Positions 34,300 through 43,807 of a stretch of DNA of 64,000 nt are shown in pieces; position 1 is the first letter of the stretch; each line of letters opens with the position of its first letter. The DNA lies in contig NZ_CP109073.1 of assembly GCF_035917415.1 (NCBI RefSeq), positions 3,060,501 to 3,124,500 of the forward strand, read 5' to 3'. Under the pieces are notes generated by a model. The model was not told where the DNA came from, made no database searches, and was given only the letters and a program-made list of their open reading frames with translations. The translations under genes and the position numbers were made by a program. This DNA is from Streptomyces sp. NBC_01803 (lineage in GTDB: Bacteria; Actinomycetota; Actinomycetes; Streptomycetales; Streptomycetaceae).

Positions 34300-35295
34300 A
34301 TGCGCTACATCATCATCGGAGCAGGGGCGGTCGGCGGAGCGATAGGCGGGCGGCTGCACGAGAGCGGACACGACGTCGTTCTCGTGGCCCGCGGCGCGCA
34401 CGGGCGGGCGCTGCGGGAGAGCGGGCTGCGGCTCAACACCCCCGGCCGGTCACTGACCTTGCCGATCCCGGTGGCGGAGGGTCCGGACGAGGTCCACCTC
34501 CGCCGCGACGACGTGCTGGTGCTCGCCGTCAAGTCGCAGGACAGCGTGGCCGCCCTGGACGTCTGGGCGGCCCGCCCGGTGGCGCGAGGCGGCACGGCCG
34601 GCGAGTCGCTGCCCGTGCTGACCGCGCAGAACGGCGTGGTCAACGAGACGCTCGCGCTGCGGCGGTTCCGCCGGGTGTACGGCGTCTGCGTGTGGCTGCC
34701 CGCGCAGTTCCTGGAGCCGGGTCAGGTCACCGCGTCCGCCGCGCCGTTGACCGGGATGCTGCACCTCGGCCGCTTCCCCGGCGGTGTGGACGACACGGCC
34801 CGCCGGGTCGCCCTCGATCTGGAGAGGTCCCGTTTCCTGGCGCCCGTGGTGCCGGACGTGATGCGGTGGAAGTACGCCAAGCTGCTGGCGAACCTGGGCA
34901 ACGCCATCGAGGCGCTCTGCGGCCCGATCCGGCAGCCGCCGCTGACCGATCTGCTGGCGCGGGCCCGCGCGGAGGGCGTCGCCGTGCTCGCGGCGGCCGG
35001 GATCGCGCACGCCTCGGAGGCCGAGCAGGCCGAGGCGCGCGGCGACCGGCTGGAGCCACGGCCGGTGGGGGGCGCCGAGCGGGGTGGCGGCTCCTCGTGG
35101 CAGAGCCTGCGCCGGGGCACGGGCTCGATCGAGGCCGACTACCTCAACGGCGAGATCGTGCTGCTCGGCCGGACCCACGGGGTGGCGACGCCGGTCAACG
35201 AGCTGCTCCAGCGGCAGGCCGACGACTTCGCCCGCCGCGGCCGCCCGCCCGGCTCACTGCCGGTCGCGGAGCTGGCCGAGGCACTGGCGCGCTGA
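34300..35295 (+). CDS. Ketopantoate reductase-like (ApbA/PanE) oxidoreductase
   Basis: Protein of 331 residues. N-terminal Rossmann motif IIIGAGAVGGAIGGRL, then VLAVKSQDS, TAQNGVVNE (typical QNG) and the conserved KYAKLLANLGNAIEAL helix with the Lys and Asn of the active site. The C-terminal helical domain contains GSIEADYLNGEIV, matching the Ser/Glu/N-G-E signature of the family. Ketopantoate reductases make pantoate for coenzyme A, but many paralogues act on other 2-keto substrates. Standalone with its own start, 63 bases after the transpeptidase gene. Confidence 0.88.
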   Translation: MRYIIIGAGAVGGAIGGRLHESGHDVVLVARGAHGRALRESGLRLNTPGRSLTLPIPVAEGPDEVHLRRDDVLVLAVKSQDSVAALDVWAARPVARGGTAGESLPVLTAQNGVVNETLALRRFRRVYGVCVWLPAQFLEPGQVTASAAPLTGMLHLGRFPGGVDDTARRVALDLERSRFLAPVVPDVMRWKYAKLLANLGNAIEALCGPIRQPPLTDLLARARAEGVAVLAAAGIAHASEAEQAEARGDRLEPRPVGGAERGGGSSWQSLRRGTGSIEADYLNGEIVLLGRTHGVATPVNELLQRQADDFARRGRPPGSLPVAELAEALAR

Positions 35296-35483
35296 CCGAT
35301 CAGTCTCCCCGTCCCACCTTGTCGGAACGGGCCGAGCCGGGATGCGCGGGGTGGGCTGCCCCCCAGGGATCCCGGGTGTGGCTTTCCGTCGGCCGCGCGG
35401 TCAGGTGCCGCGCGAGCGGGCCGACCGGCTGCTGGCCGTGACGCTGGCCGTGACGCTGGACGGACCGCGTCGCGCCTGACCGC

Positions 35484-35951
35484 TCAGCCGGGCGCCAGCC
35501 CGCGCAGCCGCTCGATCTGGAGGTTCGCCAGCTCGATGCTGCGCCGCATGTACTCGACGACGACGGCCAGCTCCTCGTCGGAGTTGTCCTCGAACCGGGC
35601 CTCGAACGCCTCGCCCAGATAGTCCCAGAGCGACTCAAGCCGCCGCTCCGCCTCCGGGACCAGGCTGACCAGCGTCCGCCGCCGGTCGTGCTCGTCGCGC
35701 CGCCGGGTCAGATAGCCGGCGCGCTCCAGCCGGTCGAGGAGACGGCTCGCGGCGCTGCTGGTGACGCCGGTCACTTCGGCGACCCGGCGCGTGGTGAACG
35801 GCCCGGGCTCCATCGAGATCAGCCGCAGGCACTGCACATCGGTGGGATGCAGGCCCAGATGGTCGGCCACGGCCTGGTTGAACAGCGCGTACGACGCGAG
35901 ATGGCGAGGCCCGAACCTCCGGATCTCCGCCAGCCGGTCCGCTCGGGACAT
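35484..35951 (-). CDS. MarR-family transcriptional regulator
   Basis: Protein of 155 residues with the winged helix-turn-helix of MarR: TTRRVAEVTGVTSSAASRLL, then DRLERAGYLTRRRDEHDRR (wing) and RRTLVSLVPEAERRLESLWD. N- and C-terminal helices form the dimer interface. Such proteins repress neighbouring efflux or detoxification genes and release on ligand binding. No obvious target is divergent apart from the DUF2277 gene about 170 bases away. Confidence 0.92.
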   Translation of the reverse strand: MSRADRLAEIRRFGPRHLASYALFNQAVADHLGLHPTDVQCLRLISMEPGPFTTRRVAEVTGVTSSAASRLLDRLERAGYLTRRRDEHDRRRTLVSLVPEAERRLESLWDYLGEAFEARFEDNSDEELAVVVEYMRRSIELANLQIERLRGLAPG

Positions 35952-36121
35952 GACCAGTGCCCTCCCCGCTCCCCCACCCCACTGAGTGGGGCGGCCCTGC
36001 TCCCATGTTCACCGTGCGGCGGGCGTCTTGTCCACGCCGCCCCGCCCTCCCCCGCCGCCCCCAGGCCGTCCCACACCGCCCCCACGGGTCGCGGAGTCAC
36101 GGCAGCGGGCAGACTGGAGGC

Positions 36122-36358
36122 ATGTGCCGCAGCATCAAGACACTCCGCCCGCCCGCGACGACCGACGTGTCCGACGAGGACATCCGCGCGGCGGCCCTCC
36201 AGTACGTGCGCAAGGTGAGCGGCTTCAGGGCGCCGGCGGCGCACAACCGCGCGGTGTTCGAGGAGGCGGTGGCGGCGGTGACGGCCGCCACCCAGCACCT
36301 GCTGGACCACCTGGAGGTCAGGGGCGCCGGTCAGACCCGGTCGAACGGCTCGGCGTAG
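36122..36358 (+). CDS. DUF2277 family protein
   Basis: Protein of 78 residues from ATG 36122. The start MCRSIKTLRPP, then EDIRAAALQYVRKVSGFRAP and HNRAVFEEAVAAVTAATQHL match this small actinobacterial family. A conserved Cys-Arg-Ser-Ile-Lys N-terminus suggests a metal or nucleic-acid contact, but the function is unknown. The 3' end overlaps the convergent GNAT gene by 28 bases. Confidence 0.85.
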   Translation: MCRSIKTLRPPATTDVSDEDIRAAALQYVRKVSGFRAPAAHNRAVFEEAVAAVTAATQHLLDHLEVRGAGQTRSNGSA

Positions 36359-36843
36359 CGGAAGATCCCGCGCGCCGCCGGATCGTGGGCGGTCAGCGGG
36401 CGCACCTGGAAGTACGGGCCCCAGGCGGGGTCGGGCGCCTCGATGCCGTACCCGGCGGCGGCCCCGAAGCCGAACCTGCCGTAGTACGCCGGGCTGCCGA
36501 GCAGCGCGACGAACGGCTCCCCCAGCGCGTCCGCCGCCCCGAGGACGGCGTGCACCAGCGCGAGCCCCACCCCGCGCCGCTGGTGTCCGGGCCGCACGCT
36601 GAGCGGTCCCAGCCCCACGGCCGCCCGCTCCCCGACGTGGCCGCGCGTGCAGACCACGTGCCCGACGACATCCTCCCCCGCGACGGCGACGAGCGACAGC
36701 GCGGGCAGCCACCCCTCGCACTCACGCAACTCGTCCAGCAGCACCGCCTCGACCGGCACCGCCCCGTCCGCCTTGCCGAAGGCGGCGGCGGTGACGTCAC
36801 GGACAGCGGCATGATCCCCGGGAACCTCACGTCTGATGATCAC
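36331..36843 (-). CDS. GNAT-family N-acetyltransferase
   Basis: Protein of 170 residues from GTG 36843 (VIIRREVPGD). Acetyl-CoA motif A is LGPLSVRPGHQRRGVGLALV; the preceding strand is VVGHVVCTRGHV and the following one is FVALLGSPAYYGRFGFGAA, which resembles putative YhbS-type acetyltransferases. Substrate unknown. It overlaps the convergent DUF2277 gene by 28 bases at the 3' end. The same frame continues upstream into the DUF885 remnant, but without family-like sequence between them. Confidence 0.9.
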   Translation of the reverse strand: MIIRREVPGDHAAVRDVTAAAFGKADGAVPVEAVLLDELRECEGWLPALSLVAVAGEDVVGHVVCTRGHVGERAAVGLGPLSVRPGHQRRGVGLALVHAVLGAADALGEPFVALLGSPAYYGRFGFGAAAGYGIEAPDPAWGPYFQVRPLTAHDPAARGIFRYAEPFDRV

Positions 36844-36893
36844 CGCCCCAGTCTCCGCGCGGCCCCCTCCGAGAACAACGAGATTCCCCCGGG

Positions 36894-37188
36894 TCAGCGG
36901 AGTGTCGCGAGCTCCTTCGCCAGGTCGTCCAGGCCCGGCGAGCCCAGTGACAGGGCCGCCATGTGCCAGGACTTCAGGTCGAACGCCCCGCCCGCCGCCG
37001 CGCGGGCCGCCTCGCGCCCCGGCGAGGGCCTCCTGCCCGTCCGGCGAGAAGTCCGGCAGCGCGTCGACGCCCGGCCGGATGCCCAGCCGGGTCCCCACCA
37101 GCGGATCGAGGTCGGCCAGGGTACCGACATAGGCGTCCGCGACAACGCGCGGGGCGGAAGGGCGCGTTGTGTCATCCTCGTACAGCAT
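36894..37188 (-). pseudogene. Internally deleted DUF885 (peptidase-like) gene
   Basis: Near 37188 a minus-strand frame starts MLYEDDTTRPSAPRVVADAY and continues GTLADLDPLVGTRLGIRPG, DALPDFSPDGQEAL: this is the N-terminus of DUF885 proteins. A different frame ending at 36894 reads FDLKSWHMAALSLGSPGLDD, then LAKELATLR and stop, the typical C-terminus. Full-length family members have roughly 550 residues; only about 85 codons remain, joined out of frame. An internal deletion of some 1.4 kb has removed the middle. The start overlaps the promoter region of the divergent ATPase. Confidence 0.75.
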
Positions 37189-37217
37189 CCAGACCCACGG
37201 AAGATCAGAAGGCACAG

Positions 37218-40200
37218 GTGTTCGAGGACCTCATCGGCCGGGAGCACGCCGCAGGGATGCTACGTACCGAGATCACCCGGGCCGCGGCCAGTCACGGCGG
37301 CCTGGTGCTGGTCGCGGGGGAGCCCGGCATCGGCAAGACCGCGCTCGTCACGGGCGCGGCCGAAGAGGCGAGGGCGCTGGGGGCCCTGGTGCTCAGCGGC
37401 TCCTGCTGGGACTCGGAGAACGCCCCCGGGTACTGGCCGTGGGTGCAGGTCGTCCGCGCACTGCGCCGCTCGGCCCGCGCCGCGGAGTGGGCGACGGTCC
37501 GGGAGGCGGTGGCCGACGAGCTGGGCCCGCTGCTCGGGGAGAGCGGCCCGCAGGGCGAGGCCGGCGGCTTCGAGCTGTCCGACGCGGTGACGACGGCCCT
37601 GGTCACGGCGTCCCAGCAGCGGCCGGTGGTCGTGGTGCTGGACGACCTGCACTGGGCCGACACCGCGTCCCTGCGGCTGCTCCACTTCGTCGCCCAGCAC
37701 ACGTGGTTCGAACGGCTGCTGCTCGTCGGCACCTACCGTGACGCCGAGGTCGAGCCGGCCGACCACCCGCTGCGTCCGCTGATGACTCCGCTGGTGGCGC
37801 GGGCCACCACGCTGGCGCTGGCCGGTCTCTCGGCGGACGAGGTCGGCGCGCTGATGACCCGCACCGTCGGCCGCGTGCCGGAGCCGGGCCTGGTCGCCGA
37901 GGTGCATCGGCGCACCGGCGGGAACCCGTTCTTCGTGGAACAGACCGCCCGCCTCTGGCACAGCGGCGGCGCGGTCACCACCATCCCGCCGGGCGTGGGC
38001 GACGCGGTCCGGCGGCGGCTCGGCCTGCTGCCGGAACGGGTGGTGTGGCTGCTGACCCGCGCGGCCGTGCTCGGCCGCGAGTTCCACCGGCGGGTGCTGA
38101 GCGCCGCCGCCGGGGCACCGGCCGCCGAGGTGGACGGGCTACTCGGGCACGCGGTGGCCGCCCGCCTGGTCACGCAGCGCGGCGGCGGCCGGTTCGCCTT
38201 CGCGCACGACCTGGTGCGCGAGACGCTCTACAACGCGCTGGGCGAGGACGAGCTGCGCCGTCGGCACGCCGCCGTGGTCCGGGCCCTGGACGACTCCCCG
38301 GCGCTCGCGGACCGGGTCCCGCCGGCCGACCTGGCCCGCCACGCCCACCTGGCCGGGGCCGAGGTCGATCCGGTCCGCGCCCTGGAGGTGCTGCGGGCCG
38401 CCGTGGACGACGCGATCGGGCGGATGGCGTTCGAGGAGGCGATCGGCCATCACCGCCGTGCCTACGAGCTGGCCGCCGCCGTCGATCCCCGCCGACGGAT
38501 CCTGATCGGCCTGGAGTTCGCCCACGAGCTGTGGCACGCGCGGGCCCGGGAGGAGGGCACCCGGATCTTCCTGGAGGCCGTGGCCGAGGCTCGCGCGCTG
38601 GACGACGCCGAGCTGCTGGCCCGGGTGGCGCTCTCGTTGTTCCGTGCCGAGGGCGCCCGCCACCAGGGCGGCCTGAGCACGCTCAAGACCGAGCTGCTCC
38701 GCGAGGCCCACCACCGGCTGGGCGGCCGTACCGATCCGGCTCAGGCCGCCCTGCCGCCCGACGACCCGGCCGCCGTGGAACGCCTCGCCCGCGAACTCAC
38801 CGTCCGAACCGCTGTGCTGGCCCGGCGCGGCCAGGACGACGACGCGCTCGCGTTCAGTCTCTGGGCCCGCCACGATGTGATCTGGGGACTCGGCACGGCC
38901 GCCGAACGCGAGGCGCTCACCGGCGAGATGATCTCGCTGGCCCGACGCAGGGGCGACCACGAGCTGGAGCACTTCGCCGCGTCGCTGCGCTGGGTCGCGC
39001 TGCTCGAACAGGGCGACCCGCGTTACATCGATCAGCTCGGCGAGTTCGTCGCCATGGTGGACCGGCTGGGGCTGCCGCGCTACCGCCTCTCCTCCGCCAT
39101 CGACCAGGGCATCATCGCCGTCCTCCAGGGCCGCTTCGCGGACGCCGAGGCGCACCGGGAGAGCGTGCGCGCGATGGGCGTCGACCACGAACACGCCCAG
39201 GAGTACGAGCAGTACGACCACCACCTCTACTGGACCTGGCTCCAGGCCCAGGGCCGGTTCGCCGAGCTGGACGAGCTGCACCGGTCGCTGACCAGGCGGG
39301 ACTACCCCTTCCCGGAGCTGATCGAAGGGATCACGGCGGCCCAGAAGGGCGACACCGAGACTGTGCTGCGGATGCTGGAGGCCGCCGAGAGCGAGCGGTA
39401 CCCGCCCTCCATCGAGGCGCTGTGGCTGCGGTTCCAGGCGCAGGCCGCGGCGGCGTCCCGCGATCCGGTGCTGTGCGAACGGGCCAGGACCGCGCTCGCG
39501 CCGTTCACCGATCAGTGGGCCGTATCGCTGTTCGGCTTCGACATCAGCGGCCCGATGGTGCTCTGGTCGGCGGTGGTCGAGGCCGCCGAGGAGCGCTGGG
39601 ACGCGGCCGTCGCCGGCTTCACCGCCGCCGCCCGCGCCGCCGACCGGCTGCGGGCGCGCACCTGGTCGGTCGAGGCGCGCTCACTCCTCGCGCCCGCGCT
39701 GCTCGCCCGGGCGGCGCCCGGCGACGCGGACGCCGCTCGGGCCCTGCTGAACGAAGTCGCCCGGGAGGCGGCCGAGCTGGGCATGCGCCACATCGCGCGC
39801 CGCGTCGCCCGCGCCCTCCCCTCGGCCGCCAGTCCCCCCGCCCCGGCCCCCGGCGCGTCCGCCACGCGCCCCGGGCGCGTGGCGGACGAGTTCCGCTTCG
39901 ACGGCACTGTCTGGACCCTGGGCTACGCCGGGCGCACCGTCCACATGCCCGACGCCAAGGGCCTGCGCGACCTGCACACCCTGATCGGCCACCCCGGCAC
40001 GGACATCCCCGCCGTGCGGCTGCTGAGCCCCGAGGGAGTCCAGCGGCTCGGCGGCGACCCGGTGCTGGACGACGAGGCCAAGGCTCGGTACCGCAAGCAC
40101 CTGGAGCTGCTCGACACGGAGATCGACCGGGCCGCGGAGGCCGGCGACGAGGGCCGCGCCGCCGAGCTCGACCGCGAACGGGCCGCGCTGCTGGACGAGC

Positions 40201-40415
40201 TGCGCGCCGCCGCCGGACTGGGCGGCCGTGTCCGCCGCCTCGGCGACGAGGCGGAACGCGCCCGCAAGACCGTCACCGCCCGCATCCGGGACACCCTCCG
40301 CCGCCTCGACCAGCGGCACCCCGAGCTGGCCGCCCACCTGCGGGCCACCGTCACCACCGGAGCGATGTGCGCCTATCGCCCCGGCCGAGCGGACGAGGCT
40401 CACTTCCGGTTGTAG
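37218..40415 (+). CDS. Large STAND-like AAA ATPase with TPR-type region, no DNA-binding domain
   Basis: Protein of 1065 residues from GTG 37218 (GAAGG upstream). Walker A is GEPGIGKTAL (about 33-42); Walker B is VVVVLDDLHWAD (about 138-150). Then follow winged-helix and long helical repeats resembling those of LuxR/AfsR-type (LAL/STAND) regulators, for example FAFAHDLVRETLYNALGE and ALEVLRAAVDDAIGRMAFEE. After about 895 a distinct C-terminal domain appears: WTLGYAGRTVHMPDAKGLRD and DLHTLIGHPG, then a coiled coil up to 1060. This domain occurs on other actinobacterial regulators. It has no terminal helix-turn-helix, so it may be a signalling scaffold instead of a DNA-binding regulator. The 3' end overlaps the convergent permease gene by 16 bases. 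Confidence 0.85.
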   Translation: MFEDLIGREHAAGMLRTEITRAAASHGGLVLVAGEPGIGKTALVTGAAEEARALGALVLSGSCWDSENAPGYWPWVQVVRALRRSARAAEWATVREAVADELGPLLGESGPQGEAGGFELSDAVTTALVTASQQRPVVVVLDDLHWADTASLRLLHFVAQHTWFERLLLVGTYRDAEVEPADHPLRPLMTPLVARATTLALAGLSADEVGALMTRTVGRVPEPGLVAEVHRRTGGNPFFVEQTARLWHSGGAVTTIPPGVGDAVRRRLGLLPERVVWLLTRAAVLGREFHRRVLSAAAGAPAAEVDGLLGHAVAARLVTQRGGGRFAFAHDLVRETLYNALGEDELRRRHAAVVRALDDSPALADRVPPADLARHAHLAGAEVDPVRALEVLRAAVDDAIGRMAFEEAIGHHRRAYELAAAVDPRRRILIGLEFAHELWHARAREEGTRIFLEAVAEARALDDAELLARVALSLFRAEGARHQGGLSTLKTELLREAHHRLGGRTDPAQAALPPDDPAAVERLARELTVRTAVLARRGQDDDALAFSLWARHDVIWGLGTAAEREALTGEMISLARRRGDHELEHFAASLRWVALLEQGDPRYIDQLGEFVAMVDRLGLPRYRLSSAIDQGIIAVLQGRFADAEAHRESVRAMGVDHEHAQEYEQYDHHLYWTWLQAQGRFAELDELHRSLTRRDYPFPELIEGITAAQKGDTETVLRMLEAAESERYPPSIEALWLRFQAQAAAASRDPVLCERARTALAPFTDQWAVSLFGFDISGPMVLWSAVVEAAEERWDAAVAGFTAAARAADRLRARTWSVEARSLLAPALLARAAPGDADAARALLNEVAREAAELGMRHIARRVARALPSAASPPAPAPGASATRPGRVADEFRFDGTVWTLGYAGRTVHMPDAKGLRDLHTLIGHPGTDIPAVRLLSPEGVQRLGGDPVLDDEAKARYRKHLELLDTEIDRAAEAGDEGRAAELDRERAALLDELRAAAGLGGRVRRLGDEAERARKTVTARIRDTLRRLDQRHPELAAHLRATVTTGAMCAYRPGRADEAHFRL

Positions 40416-41269
40416 AGGCGCATGGTCAGCGAGCCGAACACGGCCATCAGCACCGCGCTCGCCACCAGCACCCAGCCGATCTCGCCCACGTCCGTGCTGC
40501 CGTCCATCATGCCGCGCGCCGCCGCCACCAGGTGCGTGACCGGGTTGACGTCCACGAACGCCTCCAGCCAGCCCGGCATGGTCGCCGGCTCGACCAGGAT
40601 GTTGCTCAGGAAGGTCAGCGGGAAGAGCACCATCATGCTGACGCCCATCACCGACTTCTCCGAGCGCAGCAGCAGTCCGAACATCGTCCATATCCACGAG
40701 AACGCGAACGAGAACACCACAAGCAGCGCGATGGCCCCGGCCACACCCACGGCGCCGCCGTCCGGTCGGTACCCCATGATCAGGCCGACGGCCAGGATCA
40801 CCAGGGACGCCATGGTGTAGCGGAAGGCGTCGCCCATCAGATAGCCGACCATCGCGGCCGGCCGCCACACCGGCAGGGTGCGGAAGCGGTCGAAGACGCC
40901 CTTCGTGATGTCGTTGTTGACCGCGACCCCCGTGTACATCGTGGTCATGACCACGCTCATCACCATGATGCCCGGCAGCAGATACTGCAGATACTCGCCG
41001 GTGGAGCCGGCGAGCGCGCCCCCGAACAGATAGGTGAACATCAGCGTCATCATGATCGGGAAGACGGTGACGTCGAAAAGCTGCTCCGGCACGTGCTTGA
41101 TCTTCAGCATCGCGCGCCAGCCGAAGGTGATCGAGGCGGACAGCGCGCTGGGCCGCGCCGGGCGCCGCCCGGGGGACAGCACGGCCTGGATGGTCTCGGC
41201 GGCCGGGATGTAGTGGTCGTCGCCGGCTTCCTCGGCGGCGACCGTCGTGTCCTTCGTCGCGGTGGTCAT
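40400..41269 (-). CDS. ABC-2 type permease (DrrB-like)
   Basis: Protein of 289 residues from ATG 41269, whose ATG overlaps the stop of the ATPase gene (ATGA). Six predicted helices: [58 protein letters not shown] and others, with the ABC-2 family element [19 protein letters not shown]. Together with the ATPase it forms an exporter of the daunorubicin-resistance type, which extrudes hydrophobic compounds or antibiotics. The 3' end overlaps the convergent ATPase regulator gene. Confidence 0.92.
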   Translation of the reverse strand: MTTATKDTTVAAEEAGDDHYIPAAETIQAVLSPGRRPARPSALSASITFGWRAMLKIKHVPEQLFDVTVFPIMMTLMFTYLFGGALAGSTGEYLQYLLPGIMVMSVVMTTMYTGVAVNNDITKGVFDRFRTLPVWRPAAMVGYLMGDAFRYTMASLVILAVGLIMGYRPDGGAVGVAGAIALLVVFSFAFSWIWTMFGLLLRSEKSVMGVSMMVLFPLTFLSNILVEPATMPGWLEAFVDVNPVTHLVAAARGMMDGSTDVGEIGWVLVASAVLMAVFGSLTMRLYNRK

Positions 41270-42282
41270 GCCATGGCCTCCTTCTTCAGCTCTCGCCGCG
41301 CGTCGCGCTGCGCGTCCTTCTTCTCGGTCAGGGCCAGGAACACCTCGTCCAGGCTGGGCTGCCCGACCGAGAAGTCGTCGACGGTGATACCGGCCCTGGC
41401 CAGCTCGGCGAGGGCCCGCGAGGCCAGCTCGGCCGGGCCCGCCGTGCCGCCGTCCGGCATGATCCGCGCGGTCAGCGCCACCGGATCGGCCTCCAGCTGC
41501 ACGGGCGCCTCCAGCACCCCGGCGAGCAGCCGCTGGGCGTCCGGGCGCCGCCGCCCGTCCCGCAGCCGCACACGCATCGAGCCCGAGCCGACCGACGACT
41601 TCAGCTCGCCCGGGGTGCCCTCCGCTATCACCCGGCCGTGGTCGATGACGGCTATCCGCCCGGCCAGCTGGTCGGCCTCGTCCAGATACTGCGTCGTCAG
41701 CAGCACGGTGGTGCCCTGCGCGACCACGGCCCGCACGATGTCCCACACCTGGCTGCGACTGCGCGGATCGAGCCCGGTCGTCGGCTCGTCCAGGAAGAGC
41801 AGATCCGGGGTGTTGAGGATGCTGGCCGCGATGTCGAGGCGCCGCCGCATGCCTCCCGAATACGCCTTGACCTGCCGCCCGGCCGCCTCGGACAGCCCGA
41901 AGGCGTCGAGGAGCTGTGCCGCCCGCTCCCTGGCCGCCACCTTGCGGTGACCGAGCAGGCGTCCGAGCAGCACCAGATTCTCCGTGCCGGTCAGGTCCTC
42001 GTCCACCGAGGCGTACTGCCCGGTCAGGCTCACCCTGCCGCGCACGGCGTCCGCCTGGCGCACGACGTCGAGCCCGAACACGCGCGCCTCGCCACCGTCC
42101 GGGCGGAGCAGGGTGGCGAGCATCTTGACCGTGGTGGTCTTGCCCGCGCCGTTCGGCCCGAGCACCCCGTAGACCGTGCCGGCGGGCACCGTCAGGTCGA
42201 CGCCGTCCACCGCCCGCTTCTCACCGAATGCCTTGACGAGCCCGGTGGTCTCAATCGCCGGTTCGCCGCTGCGCCCACTCAT
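41266..42282 (-). CDS. ABC transporter ATP-binding protein (DrrA-like)
   Basis: Protein of 338 residues from ATG 42282 with a strong GGAGGAG site. Walker [12 protein letters not shown]-loop [11 protein letters not shown], signature [10 protein letters not shown], Walker [18 protein letters not shown]- and H-loop ([10 protein letters not shown]). The C-terminal extension (about 225-338, [18 protein letters not shown] and ending in a Lys/Arg-rich helix) is the DrrA-type regulatory domain. It couples ATP hydrolysis to export through the downstream permease. No regulator gene is adjacent. Confidence 0.95.
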   Translation of the reverse strand: MSGRSGEPAIETTGLVKAFGEKRAVDGVDLTVPAGTVYGVLGPNGAGKTTTVKMLATLLRPDGGEARVFGLDVVRQADAVRGRVSLTGQYASVDEDLTGTENLVLLGRLLGHRKVAARERAAQLLDAFGLSEAAGRQVKAYSGGMRRRLDIAASILNTPDLLFLDEPTTGLDPRSRSQVWDIVRAVVAQGTTVLLTTQYLDEADQLAGRIAVIDHGRVIAEGTPGELKSSVGSGSMRVRLRDGRRRPDAQRLLAGVLEAPVQLEADPVALTARIMPDGGTAGPAELASRALAELARAGITVDDFSVGQPSLDEVFLALTEKKDAQRDARRELKKEAMA

Positions 42283-42457
42283 CTCTTCTCCTCCCGGATC
42301 CACTCCCCCGGTAGACCTCGGGGGCCGCCGGAACTCATCGTCCCGCCGGTCCTGTGTGTCACCCCTTTGGGCGCGAGACGAGGACCAGCGGTCGCGAGAT
42401 CGGATCTAGCGGGCGCACCGGCCGACGCCAGACATGGCCGGGCACGTCTGGACGCGG

Positions 42458-42661
42458 CTACTCGTGCGGTGGCGTGCAGCGGGGAAACGCCTGGCAGGCG
42501 TAGCCACGGCCCTTGCAGTGCCAGCAGTCGTGCGGCGCGGCCACGCCCTGGGCACGCCCGGAGCCCGGGACGTAGAACGTCTCGCGGAACTCGACGCGCT
42601 GCCCCGTGCACGCCTGGCACTGGCGGTGCGGACCCGCGCACTCGTCCTCAGGTCGGCCCAT
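42458..42661 (-). CDS. Small zinc-ribbon-like protein
   Basis: Protein of 67 residues from ATG 42661 (MGRPEDECAG). Two Cys pairs are in CQACTGQRVEF and CWHCKGRGYAC, the CxxCxG pattern of DnaJ-type zinc fingers, with a hydrophobic strand (EFRETFYVPGSG) between them. It could bind one zinc and act in protein or RNA contacts. A longer start at 42730 exists but is less typical. Function unknown. Confidence 0.6.
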   Translation of the reverse strand: MGRPEDECAGPHRQCQACTGQRVEFRETFYVPGSGRAQGVAAPHDCWHCKGRGYACQAFPRCTPPHE

Positions 42662-42775
42662 AGGAGCACCTATACCCCGCCCGGTGGTCCCGGCATGCGG
42701 TCCCGGCATGCGGTCAACGGACGGGGTCAACGGACGGCGGTCAACGGTCCGCGGTCAACGGACGGTTGGCGGCGG

Positions 42776-43558
42776 TCAGTCGGCGGTGACCACCCGGATC
42801 TTCGACTGGCCGTGCGGCAGCTTCTCCCAGTCGTGCATGAACGTGGCGCGCAGCCCGTGGCGTTCGGCCAGCGCGACGAGCGTTTCCGTGCGGTAGTAGA
42901 AGTCCTCCCGCAGCACGTGGTGTTCGCGGCCCTCGGTGCGGTCGAAGGTGAAGTCGAAGAAGCCGCCGGGCGCCAGCACGCGGCCGACGTGGGCCAGGCA
43001 CTGGTCGATCACCTCGATCGGGGAGTGCGAGAAGACGCTGTGCGCGTGCACGACGTCGAAGTGGCCGCTGGGCAGGAAGTCGAGCGTGAGATCGCCCGTG
43101 ATGGTCAGGTACGGCAGCTTGGGCTGGAGGTCGAACGCCACCAGCGTCTTCTTGGCGCTGATCAGGATGTCGGGGGAGATGTCGATGCCGTAGTACCCGC
43201 CCGGGTCGAGATAGTCGATGAACCGCCAGCCCGCGCGGAGGTTGCCGCAGCCGATGTCGAGCATGCGGTGACCAGGCTCCAGGCCGTGTCCCTTGAGGTA
43301 GTCGAACTGCATCTGCCCCAGCGCCAGCCAGCGTTCGTGGCTGCGGCTGCCCACCGCCGCCGCCGGGTCCACGCCGACGTCCGAGGCCATCACCGCCCGG
43401 TAGTACGCCACGTGGTCACGGTGCTTCAGGCGCAGCCAGGTGTCGCGGCCCAGGCGCCGCAGGTAGGGCTTGACGCGGGCCGGATTGCGGGCGGCGTAAC
43501 GGATCTTGTGGGCGATGGTGGCCCGGTTCACGGACAGTTTGCGGCGATCACTGTGCAT
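42776..43558 (-). CDS. Class I SAM-dependent methyltransferase
   Basis: Protein of 260 residues from ATG 43558 (MHSDRRKLSV). Methyltransferase motif I is MLDIGCGNLRAGWRFIDYL; the next acidic position is YYGIDISPD; the third motif is DVVHAHSVFSHSPIEVIDQC, with GRVLAPGGFFDFTF after it. This is the arrangement of small-molecule or lipid methyltransferases linked to glycan or phospholipid genes (compare the type next to glycosyltransferases). The basic, Arg-rich first 50 residues may contact membrane or acceptor. Substrate unknown. Confidence 0.85.
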   Translation of the reverse strand: MHSDRRKLSVNRATIAHKIRYAARNPARVKPYLRRLGRDTWLRLKHRDHVAYYRAVMASDVGVDPAAAVGSRSHERWLALGQMQFDYLKGHGLEPGHRMLDIGCGNLRAGWRFIDYLDPGGYYGIDISPDILISAKKTLVAFDLQPKLPYLTITGDLTLDFLPSGHFDVVHAHSVFSHSPIEVIDQCLAHVGRVLAPGGFFDFTFDRTEGREHHVLREDFYYRTETLVALAERHGLRATFMHDWEKLPHGQSKIRVVTAD

Positions 43559-43807
43559 GACGGCCAGCTTGGTCCACCCGGGGCACGGCTCTCCACCGGA
43601 CGCGCGGCCACGGGCCGGTGATCGGCGGGGTGGGCGTGTTGACGCACTGGGGTATCGTGCGGGCTCCCCGTGGTCGCGAACAGTCAACGGCTCCGCACGC
43701 TGCGGTGACCGGCCGTGACGGCCGAGGAACCACTCGCGGGTCGGTTCTCGTTACCGGGGTACCAACCGGGGGACAGACAGACACGAGCGAGAAGCTGGAG
43801 CAACTGC

